NCBI GenBank assembly: GCA_037962975.1
Contig: CM075669.1
Span: forward strand, 120,110,501-120,174,500
Direction of reading: 5' to 3'
From: Clitoria ternatea
Lineage: Eukaryota > Streptophyta > Magnoliopsida > Fabales > Fabaceae
DNA length: 64,000 nt
Shown in pieces: positions 10,181-20,363 of the stretch (position 1 is its first letter; every line of letters starts with the position of its first letter). The position numbers and the translations under genes were made by a program. The notes beneath the pieces were generated by a model. It was not told where the DNA came from, searched no databases, and saw nothing but the letters and a program-made list of their open reading frames with translations.

Positions 10181-12337
10181 TCAATCATCATCAACTAGCA
10201 CAAGATCACTATCTTGGCAAGAAACCACCTCTGCAAAAGGAGGAAATATATATAATTAATTAACAATTACTTTTCAAATCAAAACATAATCATGATTATA
10301 TATTCTTTTTCTTACCTTGTTCAAATTTCTCAAGTTCCGCATAATCCTCACTTGAGAGAAATGGTGAGGTATATCCTTTAAGCCAATCTTGAGTGCAAAC
10401 AATTGCTTCCACTGTTTTTGGTGTAAGGGAGCTACAATATGGATCTAATACTCTACCACCAGTACTAAAAGCTGATTCAGAGGCCACAGTAGAGACAGGT
10501 ATGGCCAATATCTCTCTTGCAATGTTAGCAAGAATTGGAAATCGACCCGAGTTCGCCCTCCACCAAACTAGGACATCAAAATTCTCAGAACGATCTAAGG
10601 ATTCCTCCAAGTACTTAGTCAATTTAGAATTGTTGCACCCACTTGATTGGTAAAATTGACTATAGCCATAACGATCATCAGACATAGATTCTTCTTGAAA
10701 AAATTCATTATAGCCATAACGATCTTCATTAACATGAGATTCATGTGACTCAGCACTAGACCCCCCTAACCTACCATTATACTCCTCAAAAAGTGAATGC
10801 AAACAAGTTTTCACTTTCTCCTTCAAATCAACTGCCGCAGTAGGACCAAAAGCTTGGGTAATCAACCAATTTACAAACTTCAACTTGTATCTAGGGTCTA
10901 ATACAACAGCTATAAACAACAACATGTTTAACTTTTCATGGTTTTTCCAATACTTGTCATACTTCCTCTTCATCCTTATAGCCATTTCTTTCCCATTTAC
11001 ATCCCTAGACTGACACATTTGATTGATCTTTTTTCCAATTCCAAGAACCTCTAACAAATATATATTACTAGTCACATATGATGAACCAGATATGCATAAA
11101 GTAGCTTGATAAAAAGTCTCCAAAAATGGTAAGATTGAACGAACAAAATCCCAATCTTCTTGTGTAGGAACACCCTTCCCTTTTTTCAACTCTTCAATAT
11201 ACTTCTTGTCTTGCATCTCAAGTTCCTCAAATGTCTTCTGATGTTTCAAGGCAGCTTCCAACATCAAGTAAGTTGAATTCCATCAGGTTTCAACATCAAA
11301 ACAAACAAGACCTTTATACTCAATGTCCCGATTAATACAATTCTTAAATTTTGTCAATCGACCTGGAGAAGATCTAATGTATTTCACAGCAGCACGAATT
11401 CTAAAAATAGAGTCATCAATCTCCTTTAAACCCTCTTTTACTATCAAATTCAAAATATGCGCACAACAACGCATATGAATGTAATCTCCTTTTTAAACTA
11501 ATCCACTCCAAGACATCAACCTCTTTTTAAGATATTGAATTCCAACATCATTAGAAGAGACATTATCAATTGTCATGGTTAAGACGCAACTTAATCCCCA
11601 ACCTTCCAAGCAGTGCTCAACATTCTTTGCCATCACCTCTCCGGAATGATTATCAATTTGACAAAAGTTTAAAATCTTCTTATGCAACACCCAATTATTG
11701 TCAATAAAATGTGCAGTCAAACACATATAACTGAAATTTTGAGTAGAAGTCCATGTGTCAGTTGTAAGGCACACTCTCTAACAATGTTTAGCAAGAAAAC
11801 TCTTCAACTTTTTCCGTTCTGCATCCCATAACACCAAAACATCCCGTGCTAGTGTACTACGTGAGATAGTCTAAAATTTTGGTTGTAAGACATACAAAAA
11901 TCTTGTGAAAGCTTCATGTTCCACCCATCTAAAAGGAATCGCCAAAGACACAAACAACTTTACCAATTCTGTCCGACAAATCTCTTGGTCAAATTTGGGA
12001 AGAGAAGGGGAGGCACTAACATGCCCTCCTTGACCAAGTGAAGAAGAACTTGAATTGTGAGATTTCCTACATTTTTTGAATGAGAAAGCAAAGAACTTAT
12101 CCCACCCTCAAAGTTCATCAAGATAGTACAGTGGTTGCAGCGTGCCTTCTTATGTGTCCCAGGTTCTTTAGTGAAATGATCCCACACCTCAAATCGATTC
12201 TTGCGCCGTTGAGAACGAGATTGTGGTGACAAATTAAATGAGTTAGAAACAGCTGCTGGAGGAGGAGGAGGAGGAGAAGGAGGAGAAGGAAAACGTTCTC
12301 CCGTCTCTAATATCACAAAATCATCTTGGTCACCCAT
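10181..12337 (-). pseudogene. hAT transposase, RICESLEEPER/DAYSLEEPER-like, with a 3' intron
   Basis: The minus-strand frame starts at 12337. A proline-rich N-terminus is followed by a BED-type zinc finger region (VWDHFTKEP, KARCNHC). Then come the catalytic-domain blocks CLTTDTWTS, MRCCAHILNLIV and LDPRYKLKF. The C-terminal hATC dimerisation region has FPILANIAREILAIP and SESAFSTGGRVLDP. Lesions are a frameshift in the T6 run at 12072-12077 and in-frame stops at 11871-11873, 11778-11780, 11493-11495 and 11283-11285. An 85-bp intron (10231-10315; ACAAG|GTAAG to TTTTGCAG|AGG) joins the body to a short last exon at 10181-10230. That exon encodes an acidic tail ending LVLVDDD. The family is clear; the product is not functional. 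Confidence 0.92.
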
Positions 12338-14119
12338 ATTAGTCCTAGAAATTAAAACACTAAAAAGTTAAGAAGTGAGACATGTATAATCAAGTTAAGA
12401 AGCAAAAAGAAAACCTAGAAATTGGACAACCTAAAATATGTAGATCCTAATATGTTTTTGTCAAAAAAGGTTGATGAAAGAAATAGGTAAATATTTCAAG
12501 TATCATGATATGAGATAGAGGGAGTAAATGTAAAAAGAAAAAGAAAAAAGAACTCAATGCATAACAGATTCATAACTAAGTATAAAAATCATTGGTCTTA
12601 ATTAAAACACAAAGGTATATAACAATACTCGTCACGAAAAAATAGTACAAATCAGAGTGGGCAAACTTGGTTCACAAGCTTGAGATAAAGAAAGAGTGGA
12701 AAAATGGAAAGAAAACCTTAACACGTGACTTGCTATGAACTCTTCTTATACTTTCTCAGATCTGCAAACTAGCTAGCTTGTTGATCTGTCTTAGAAAGAG
12801 AATAATTAAAGCATATTAACTATTAAAATGAAAAAGTGACAGAACTAAACTAAAGGGTCACAATTCTAGATTAACTTTGACATGAAGTGTAAAGTGGCAG
12901 TTAAGCAGGTAAAGACTAAGAATGTTGAAGTTTTGTCTATTTTCTCATTAAACTATTGTCTGCAGTTAATTATATACATATATGTTATACTATAGCAGTT
13001 AATTTTCTGGGCTTGTGCAGTCACAATCATTGTAATACAGAGAAAAACCCAGTAACTATACCAAAATTAGGGGAATAATTTTTTTCTAAATATTTATTAC
13101 AACCATTGTTTTGGATCATCTAATGTATATTCTTTTTCAGCACTCCGTCCTATATTTAACTGCAACAAAGATTATTCCCACTTGTACACTGCTGCTACCA
13201 TATGTTGTGTCTCAAACCAGAGTTCACACTATGACAGAAAAAGCTGATAAAGAGTCACTCTCACGTCACCCCTTTATTTGTCTTATTTTTGACTTGCAGA
13301 GACAATATAGTTAAATTGTATTTGGTTGCAACCAAAAAGCTCTTACATCCATATCCATTATACCATGCTCATATTTTATAGCTATATGACTCTGCCACTG
13401 ATTCCTTTGTTTTGTTCCTTGTGCATTTGTTAAATTCTACTCTTTCTATGTTGCATTGGTCAGAGGGTACAATCACTGAATGGAATTGCCTGTAACATTA
13501 ACAAGACGGTACATGGTATGGTAGGAACATTATTTTGAATTTGTTATTTATTCCCCTACAAGTTTCCAGTGACTCAAAAATGGTGATGGCTCAGCAGGTA
13601 TTATGTTCCTCGATCTCTAACCCACATTCACATACTTGCATTTGAATATCATAACATAACTATATGAAATTGTTAGTGTCTTTAAATTGGTATTGCTTTT
13701 GCAAGTAACTTCACTTATTAGAAAATAAATGAGTCCTCTTGGGCTTATCATCAAACACATCACAGACATAATTCAATTCTTGTATTACAACATATAAGAG
13801 TAACTTAAAATCATTCCAAAATAAAATAAAATAAAAACTAAACACTTTCATTTCAATAAAACTAATGGAAATGTCATTCTTCAGTCAAAAATTTCCTTAT
13901 AAGTCAAAAGCCAATGGTGTTACCTTAGGTGTGAAGTGAAGTCAAAAATCTCAGAGAAGCACCACCATGATTGAACAGAAACGGCAAAGGTTGAAGCAGT
14001 ATGTTGTGGGTGATGGTGGAGCCGACGCAAGGGGAAGTAGCGAAACTGTGACAGAGATGAAAGAGCTCGACGAGACGATGATGCGTATGAAGGAGAGATG
14101 CAAGAGAGAGAATGAAGAA
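12338..14119. other. hAT 5' non-coding region
   Basis: This is sequence between the transposase start and the right subterminal repeats. It is AT-rich with no recognised domain on either strand. It should contain the transposase promoter and 5' UTR, but I could not point to a clear TATA box or leader intron. Confidence 0.5.
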
Positions 14120-14340
14120 GAATCTATTTTAGAATTTTTATAATCTGTTTTATGTTTTCTTTTATCCAGTTTATGTTTTAATAAATCCAGATTTTTAAAA
14201 ATCTGTTTTAACTTTATAAAATATGGATTTTGTGGATCCAGTTTTTATTTTTTTTAGATAATGTAAATCCAATTTTTAAAAATCCAGTTTTTTTAATATA
14301 ATTTAGATTAGGATTAAGTTTGGATATGGAATATAGTTTT
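14120..14340. repeat. hAT right subterminal repeats
   Basis: Words such as AAATCCAGATTTTTAAAAATC, GGATTTTGTGGATCCAG and AAATCCAATTTTTAAAAATCC mirror those at the left end. Confidence 0.78.
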
Positions 14341-14342
14341 TT

Positions 14343-14354
14343 TGCACACCCCTA
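14343..14354 (-). repeat. hAT right terminal inverted repeat
   Basis: TGCACACCCCTA is the exact reverse complement of the left end. It is followed by ATAATAAC (14355-14362). Confidence 0.95.
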
Positions 14355-14546
14355 ATAATAACGAATCGGTATACAAGAGGTAAGGGGGAGTGAGTTAATA
14401 GTATAATATGAAAAGACATAAGAATAATGGGAGGAGTCCCCTACTCCTTTTAAATTTGAAAATATTATTATTTTAAATATTAACTTTTTAACTTAAAATT
14501 TTTAATAAATTTTAAATTAAATATCTGGTTTAACTAACTCTAACAT

Positions 14547-14705
14547 ACCTATGCAAGGACTTGGATTTTTATAACCTATACGAACTGGACTATACCTATG
14601 CAAGGACTTGGACCACTATGACCCATATGGACTGAACTATACCTATGCAAGGACTGGATTATATGGACTTACATAGACCTATGCAAGGAATGGACTATAA
14701 GGACT
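14547..14705 (+). repeat. Tandem ACCTATGCAAGGACTTGGA repeat, four units
   Basis: Units start at 14547, 14594, 14641 and 14677, giving spacings of 47, 47 and 36 bp. Each begins ACCTATGCAAGGA(C/A) and is followed by diverged GGACTATA-type sequence. Confidence 0.85.
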
Positions 14706-15166
14706 CAAAATCAATTTTAAAAATTTAAATAACTATTAAAATTTGAATTATATTTAATTGATTTGTTTATAATTATTACTGATGATATTTAATTGTGATC
14801 GATATTATTTGATCGTGATTGACATTATTTGATTATAATCGATGATATTGTGATTGATAATATTTTATTATGATTGATGACCTTGTGATATGGAGTTTGA
14901 GCATATAGTAAGCATGACGGAAAGTTAAAACTCAGTAAGAATTTTCTTACCTTACTCTTTAAATTTTTATTCTAAGAGAGGGTATTTTATCATTATTCTA
15001 GTCTTTTATTTTTTCTTATAAATAATTTTCATTAACTTTATTTTTAATCTTTAGAATAAAATCTAGTATTAGAAAGAAGCTATTTTATGAAAATCAGAGG
15101 TTGAGATAATTAATTCTTGAATTAAAATTTTTTTTATAGTTTTAAGTATTCTTAATTAATGATTTA

Positions 15167-15190
15167 AATATATATATATATATATATATA
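15167..15190. repeat. (TA)n microsatellite
   Basis: An uninterrupted TA run of about 24 bp lies in AT-rich backbone F. Confidence 0.9.
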
Positions 15191-16577
15191 TTCTTTTAGA
15201 AATCAGAAATTTAAATTGGTTTTCCCTAATGAAATAACTAAAGGATATTTTATAGTCGAGATTTCTAAACTCAATCTAGTTAAGATTCAAATTTGGAAAG
15301 ATTATGTAAATATGTGAAGTTTTTTTAAGAGAAAGTTTTGAGATATTTAAGGCTTGAAAACTCAATTTTGGTGAGATCTGAATTTAAAGACTGTACTAAA
15401 TTTGTTTCTGTATAACAGAAGTTCAAAGAAGAACTTATGGGAATGTATAGTTTATTGAGATGATTTTGTGAACCTTTATGGTATTTAATAATTGAGTTTC
15501 TAAAAGTCTTAACCAACTAAATATGCAAGTAGTTCATGCTTCATGAATCATTAAAGAGAAATGAGATGTGATATTGCCTGGGGACGGATTATAGAAACCG
15601 AGGATACATTAGAGGAGGCTTAATTGTGAGCCTTGGGATGAGAGGGTGTGAAAGGGTGCTTCAGGTGACCTGGGGTCGCTCCCTAGTGTCGGGTACTTTC
15701 ACAATAAAAACTTTCTCAGTCTGACTAGTCTCTAAGTGTTTCCACGCCAGTTGAGCTGTTCATATGTCATGAAGGCATTTATGTTATTATTATCCAGAAT
15801 TTATGGAACAATGTAAACTCCTGGTTGGCCTAGTGCAAACTAAAACTTTAAGGGCCCACATGCATAGGATGAATAAGATGATAGTATTAAAAACATTGCA
15901 TGACATTCATGTGATTGTGACATTCTATGTGGGTGGTAGTGAATGAAAATATAATTGTTATGTTATGAAAACTCTACATTCATAATTGATTATGTATATG
16001 ATTGTGATTGAAATTATTATATTAGATTGTGAAAACCCTTATGCTTATGTCTAATCTGTAAAGTATTATATTCTGTTTCTCACTCCTTCTTGTTTGAACT
16101 TTGTGTCCAAAATATATGTTATATAATATATAGCTAGCAGTTCAAGATGAAAGGATGAAATTACAAGAGGGTAAATTGGTCTCACCCTCAATCGGATAGG
16201 AGAAGAGATGTGACAAGAATAGGATTCAAAATCACATGGTTTGAAGATAAGGAAATAATTGGTTACAGTCGAAGTAGAGGTATTAAATCTTTAGTTTTAG
16301 TTTACCTTAATACAATATTAAGTTGGATGATTGTAAATCAATGTAAAGGTTAAACTTTAATAAACCTATTTCTTTGGATATGATACTGTAATCTTTGATC
16401 ACTTATGATTTTCTGAAAGTTCATTTTATCATTATGAATAATTTGAAACTTTTTACATTTAAAATTCAAAGAAAATCAGATGTATATACGTCCTTGTATA
16501 CACGAGATAGGAAGTGATAAATATGTATATCTTAAAAAAACAAGAAGAATAGATATATGTCTTGTGTATATAAGGGG

Positions 16578-17959
16578 ATGATCAACTCTCTCGTCTGGAA
16601 GGTGAACCAGACTCTATCTTGATAAAAGAGGAATTTCCAGATGAGGGGCTGATGACATTTACCACAGGGCCATGGTATGCTGATATGGTCAACTTTAAAA
16701 GTGCCTCTGTGGTACCAGAAGGGTGGACATCCCAAATGAAGAAAAAGTTCTTTCATGACAGTAAAACTTTTCTATAGGATGATCTATTTCTGTATAAGAT
16801 AGGAGTAGATGGAATTATCAAGAGATGTGTGCCTGAATCAGAGTAAGAAAGACTCTTATGGCACTGCCATGACTCCTATTATAGAGGACACCATGGTGCC
16901 TCCAGAACAGTAGTAAAAGTACTACAATGTGGCTTTTATTGGCCAACAATTTTTCAGGATGCTAGAGTATATGTGCAAAGGTGTGATAAGTGCCAAAGAA
17001 ATGGAGGCCTTTCTGCTAAAGCTTGCATGCCTTTGACAAATATTTTAGTTGTGGAGTTATTTGATGTTTGGGGCATTGACTTTATGGGACCATTCCCAAA
17101 GTCATTCTCCAATGAGTATATCCTTGTTGCTGTGGATTATGTCTCTAAGTGGGTGGAGGCAATCCCTACCAGAACCAATGATGCACATGTGGTGCTTAAG
17201 TTTATAAAGAAGAATATTTTCTCTAGATTTGGAGTCCCTAGAGTCCTCATTGGTGATGGAGGGTCACATTTCTGTAATAGAATTATAGAAAAAGCCCTGA
17301 GACATTATGAGATACTGCATAAGGTGTCTACTCCATACCATCCACAAACTTGTGGACAAGTTGAGCTTTCCAATAGAGAAATCAAGAGAATATTAGAGAA
17401 AGTGGTAGGGAAATCTAGGAAGGATTAGTCTGTAAGATTAGATGATGCATTGTGGGCCTATAGGATAGCATTTAAGACTCCAATTGGCATATCACCTTAT
17501 AAGTTGGTATATGGTAAGGCTTGCCATCTCCCTGTAAAGTTAGAACATAAGGCATGGTGGGCTATAAAGCTGTTAAACATGGATTGTGTCCAATCTCAAG
17601 AGGAAAGAATCCTTAAACTCCATGAACTTGAGGAGTTCAGACTCAATGCTTATCAGAGTGCCTCAATTTATAAAGAGAAAACTAAGAGGTGGCATGATAA
17701 GTGGATTAATAGGAAGGAGTTTCACAAGGATGACTAGGTCTTGTTGTTTAATTCTAGACTGAGACTCTTTCCAGGAAAACTCAGATCCAAATGGTTTGGA
17801 CCTTTTATTGTGAATGAGGTTTTCCCTTATGGTGCAATTGAAGTAAAAGAACCAGCCACTGGAAGAACATTCAAAGTGAATGGCCAAAGACTCAAGCTCT
17901 ACTTTGGAGAAGAGTTTCATAGGAAGAAATCCTCCATGTCTTTACAGGCATCTTCTTAG
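16578..17959 (+). pseudogene. Athila integrase, broken
   Basis: The piece opens with the linker LSRLEGE...EEFPDEGLM, then PWYADMVNF and VPEGWTSQMKKKFFHD. It then shows the HHCC zinc-binding region (LLWHCHDS, YRGHHGASRT, VQRCDKCQR). The catalytic core has GIDFMGPFPKSF (first D), LIGDGGSHFCN (second D) and the E in VELSNREIKRIL. The C-terminal part follows (KACHLPVKLEHKAWWAIK, then LRSKWFGPFIVNEVFPYGAI). In-frame stops occur near 16777, 16845, 17426 and 17735. Relatives have TSG rather than TCG after HPQ. No chromodomain is present, consistent with Athila. The last codons are followed by the post-pol sequence GAGGGAGGCAACCC, common after pol in this group. Confidence 0.9.
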
Positions 17960-18179
17960 ATGTCAAAGGTCAAGCTAGTGACCTTAAAGAAGTGCTTGAG
18001 GGAGGCAACCCTACATTTTAATTGTTGTATTTTTGTGCTTTGTGTTTTTAAACAATAATTGAAAACTAAAAATTTTGAATAAGGTGTGAATAAGTTTGAA
18101 AAATATTGAATAAGGTTTGAGTGTATAAACTTTGAATTCCAGTGTTTATACGTGCATCAACAAAATAATAAAATTGTTG

Positions 18180-18975
18180 ACCAGTAGGTACGCGTACATA
18201 CGCTCCAAACTGGGCATTGCTACGCGTAAATAAATTAGTATCAGGCCCCCATTGGCGCTCAAGCGAGCTTGTGCGCTCAAGCATGGACAGAAATGTGCCT
18301 TCACGCTTAAGCGTGACCATTGCGCGCGTGAGCAAGCTCGGGGAGTACCAAGAGTGACCCTTTTGTTATGACTTCGCGCTTGAGCGAGACCTCTGTCTAC
18401 TTGAGCCAGAGCCCTTGTATTGGGTGAATTTTGGGTGCTTGAGCGCGTGATTTCTTGGTGTCCTGGACCAACCTGGCGCTTGAGCGTGACCCTTTCACAC
18501 TTGAAGTGTGATTTCTCTAAGCATGTGCATTTGAGTGAAGAGATTTACGCTTAAGCGTGAACATTTAACATTTGACATATGCCTTCACGCTCAGGCTTGA
18601 CTATTGTGCGCTTGAGCGAGTACTAACATGAACCCTGTAATGCCTCGCGCTTGAGCGAGAGAATATGCACGCTTAAGCATGATCGTGGAAGTGTCTAGCC
18701 TGTTGTGCCTGTGCGCTTGAGTGAGGAACTCCATGCTTTAAGCGTGACTACTGGACCAAGCTGACGCTTGAGCGTGACCATTTCACGCTTGGAGCGTGAT
18801 CCCTCCTGTTATGTCCTGCGCTTGAGCGAGAGAATATCACGTTTAAGCGTGACTCCTGTACGCTTAAGCATGATCGTATGCGCTTGAGCGAGAATTCATA
18901 CTTCACCACCTGTTACCATCTGTTGTGCTTTAATAAGGGCGTATGTATGCCAAGATTTCAATGTATCTACGCGTA
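18180..18975 (+). repeat. Palindrome-rich decamer array of element A (CGCTTAAGCG / CGCTTGAGCG)
   Basis: At least 16 copies or close variants of CGCTTGAGCG, CGCTTAAGCG and CGCTCAAGCG are scattered at irregular spacing, usually followed by TGA or AGA. The block is bracketed by TACGCGTA words at its start and end. It also holds CGTACATACGCT at 18193-18204, which occurs exactly twice in element A's LTR. There is no coding frame. It lies between the end of pol and the leader of the env-like ORF. Confidence 0.92.
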
Positions 18976-19090
18976 CCCAGGCATTGGGTTCAACAATGTA
19001 AAACTCTCTTAGTGTACAACCCCTAACTCTCTACGTTGGAAACTTGGGTTTTGAAGAGGAAAAGGCACAATTTTTGGATTCCTTTGAAAG

Positions 19091-19241
19091 GTAACATCTT
19101 TTTATTCCTTAATTTCAGTTAATAGCTATGATTTTGGTATTTCATTGTTTCAATTTCAAACTTTCTACATCCATCATATCTTTTCATCTTACATTTTCAT
19201 TTTTATAGGGTTGTGTTATTCATGCATTTGCACCTATTTAG
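19091..19241 (+). promoter_or_regulatory. Possible leader intron before the env-like ORF of A
   Basis: A donor (GAAAG|GTAACA at 19091) follows a short leader downstream of the palindrome array. Acceptors are TTTTTATAG (ending 19208) or CACCTATTTAG (ending 19241), and the ATG is at 19272. A TATAAATA string at 19246-19253 sits between acceptor and ATG. Its role is unclear and it is too near the ATG for a usual plant promoter. Confidence 0.45.
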
Positions 19242-19271
19242 GCTCTATAAATACCATCCTTAACACTCACA

Positions 19272-20363
19272 ATGTCCACGAGATCACAAAGACTCTTTAG
19301 AAAACTAGAAAGAGTTGTTGAAATGGAAAGTGTGAAGAAAACCCCAAAAGAGAAAGGGATGGGGGTGGCTACTGTAAGCACCCTTGTTTCTCCACCACCC
19401 AAAAAGAGTAAAAGCCTTGAGGAGGAAAAGAAATCCAAGAGAAATGAGGATTTTGATGGGCATAAGTTTAGAGATTTCAAGGCTGCTCAAGAATATGAGA
19501 AAAAATTCAAAAACAGAGGAGTAATAAGGGAAAGGGCTCTAGTCCTTGATGAAGATAATTGCTCAGATATTGATGTAAAGGCTGCTATGTTTGTAAGGGG
19601 ATGACAGTATTTTAATGAGAACTTAGGGAATGGTTATCAAGAACTCACTAGGGAATTGTATGCCAATCTAAGGGCTACTTCTATTAAAGATAAGGTTCCT
19701 TTTTCTTCCTTCTTGGGAGGAGTCATCATTCCTCTATCTGGTCACATACTGAATAAGCTTTTGAACATACCTATCTTAGATGGTGAAGGATGTCAATACA
19801 CTTAGAAAGTGTATATCTTCCATAGGGCTGAAAATGAGAAGCTTAGGAAAGAAATTCTAGAAGAATGTTGTGAACAAGGGGCTGTATATATAACAAAAGT
19901 GAGTGGTACACCAAAATGTGTCAGGAAGAGTTGTTTGAATCATCTCCCCCTCTTATGGTGCCACTATGTCCTTTCATCCCTGCAACCTGTGGATCATGCT
20001 ACTGAGGTTGTCATTAAGAGGTTGGTGTTGATTTACTGTTTAATGAAAGGCCTGTATGTTAATTTGGGTGAGTTAATACTGGAGGAGATAGTGAAAGCTA
20101 TTGAAAAAAATCTCCAACTGCCATATTGTTCTGTTATCACTTTATTGGCCCAAAAGAATCAGGTTAGGTTGAACTATGAAGAGTTGACAAAGGTAAAGCC
20201 TGAGAGGATTATGGATAAGTACTGGGTAGTAGATCGCATTGACCATTTTGTGCCTCAAGAATCAAAGCGTCACAGACAACCCAACCCATCATCTTCTGCA
20301 CCACCACCTTCAACAGGCTCAGGTAATTCTTTTGATCTCTCTATGGTAATGCAAGAACTCTAG
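19272..20363 (+). pseudogene. Athila env-like ORF, first part
   Basis: It starts with a basic MSTRSQRLFRK segment and a lysine-rich region. It then enters the conserved domain seen in the last ORF of Athila elements (ELTRELYANLRATSIKDKVP, LGGVIIPLSGHILNKLLNIP). A proline/serine-rich tail (NPSSSAPPPSTGSG) follows. In-frame stops lie near 19604 and 19803. The ORF is interrupted after VMQEL by element C and resumes at 30329. The ORF is called env-like from its position. The conserved part belongs to the putative plant transposon protein domain family and has no demonstrated envelope function. I see no confident signal peptide or membrane span here. Confidence 0.8.

Larger units (their letters stand above)
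8575..14354 (-). mobile_element. hAT DNA transposon with decayed transposase
   Basis: The ends are TAGGGGTGTGCA (8575-8586) and TGCACACCCCTA (14343-14354), a perfect 12-bp inverted repeat. The 8 bp outside each end are both ATAATAAC (8567-8574 and 14355-14362), the target duplication size typical of hAT. Both subterminal regions are filled with short repeats around AAATCCAATTTTTAAAATC / AATCTGGATTT. A transposase gene lies on the minus strand at 10181-12337. A PHO1-like exon lies on the minus strand at 9275-9533. At 5.8 kb it could once have been autonomous, but the transposase is now broken. Confidence 0.95.
14355..16577. other. Backbone of inserted element F, right part
   Basis: Non-coding sequence joins the hAT element to the resumption of Athila A. 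It includes a degenerate 36-47-bp tandem repeat (14547-14705), GATCGTGATTGA-type short repeats (14770-14880) and a TA microsatellite (15167-15190). A stretch around 15570-15780 (GGGGTCGCTCCCTAGTGTCGGG and following) resembles plant gypsy LTR sequence. The right border with Athila A is near 16577, where integrase-proximal coding similarity restarts. No target duplication was found. Confidence 0.45.
16578..20363 (+). mobile_element. Athila-like element A, segment 2 (integrase to env-like ORF)
   Basis: This piece continues element A after backbone F. Its order is the RNase H/integrase linker, integrase, a CGCTTGAGCG-type repeat array, a leader with a possible intron, and the first part of the env-like ORF. 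It ends exactly at TCTAG (20359-20363), the target duplication of element C. The same five bases resume A at 30324. Confidence 0.9.
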
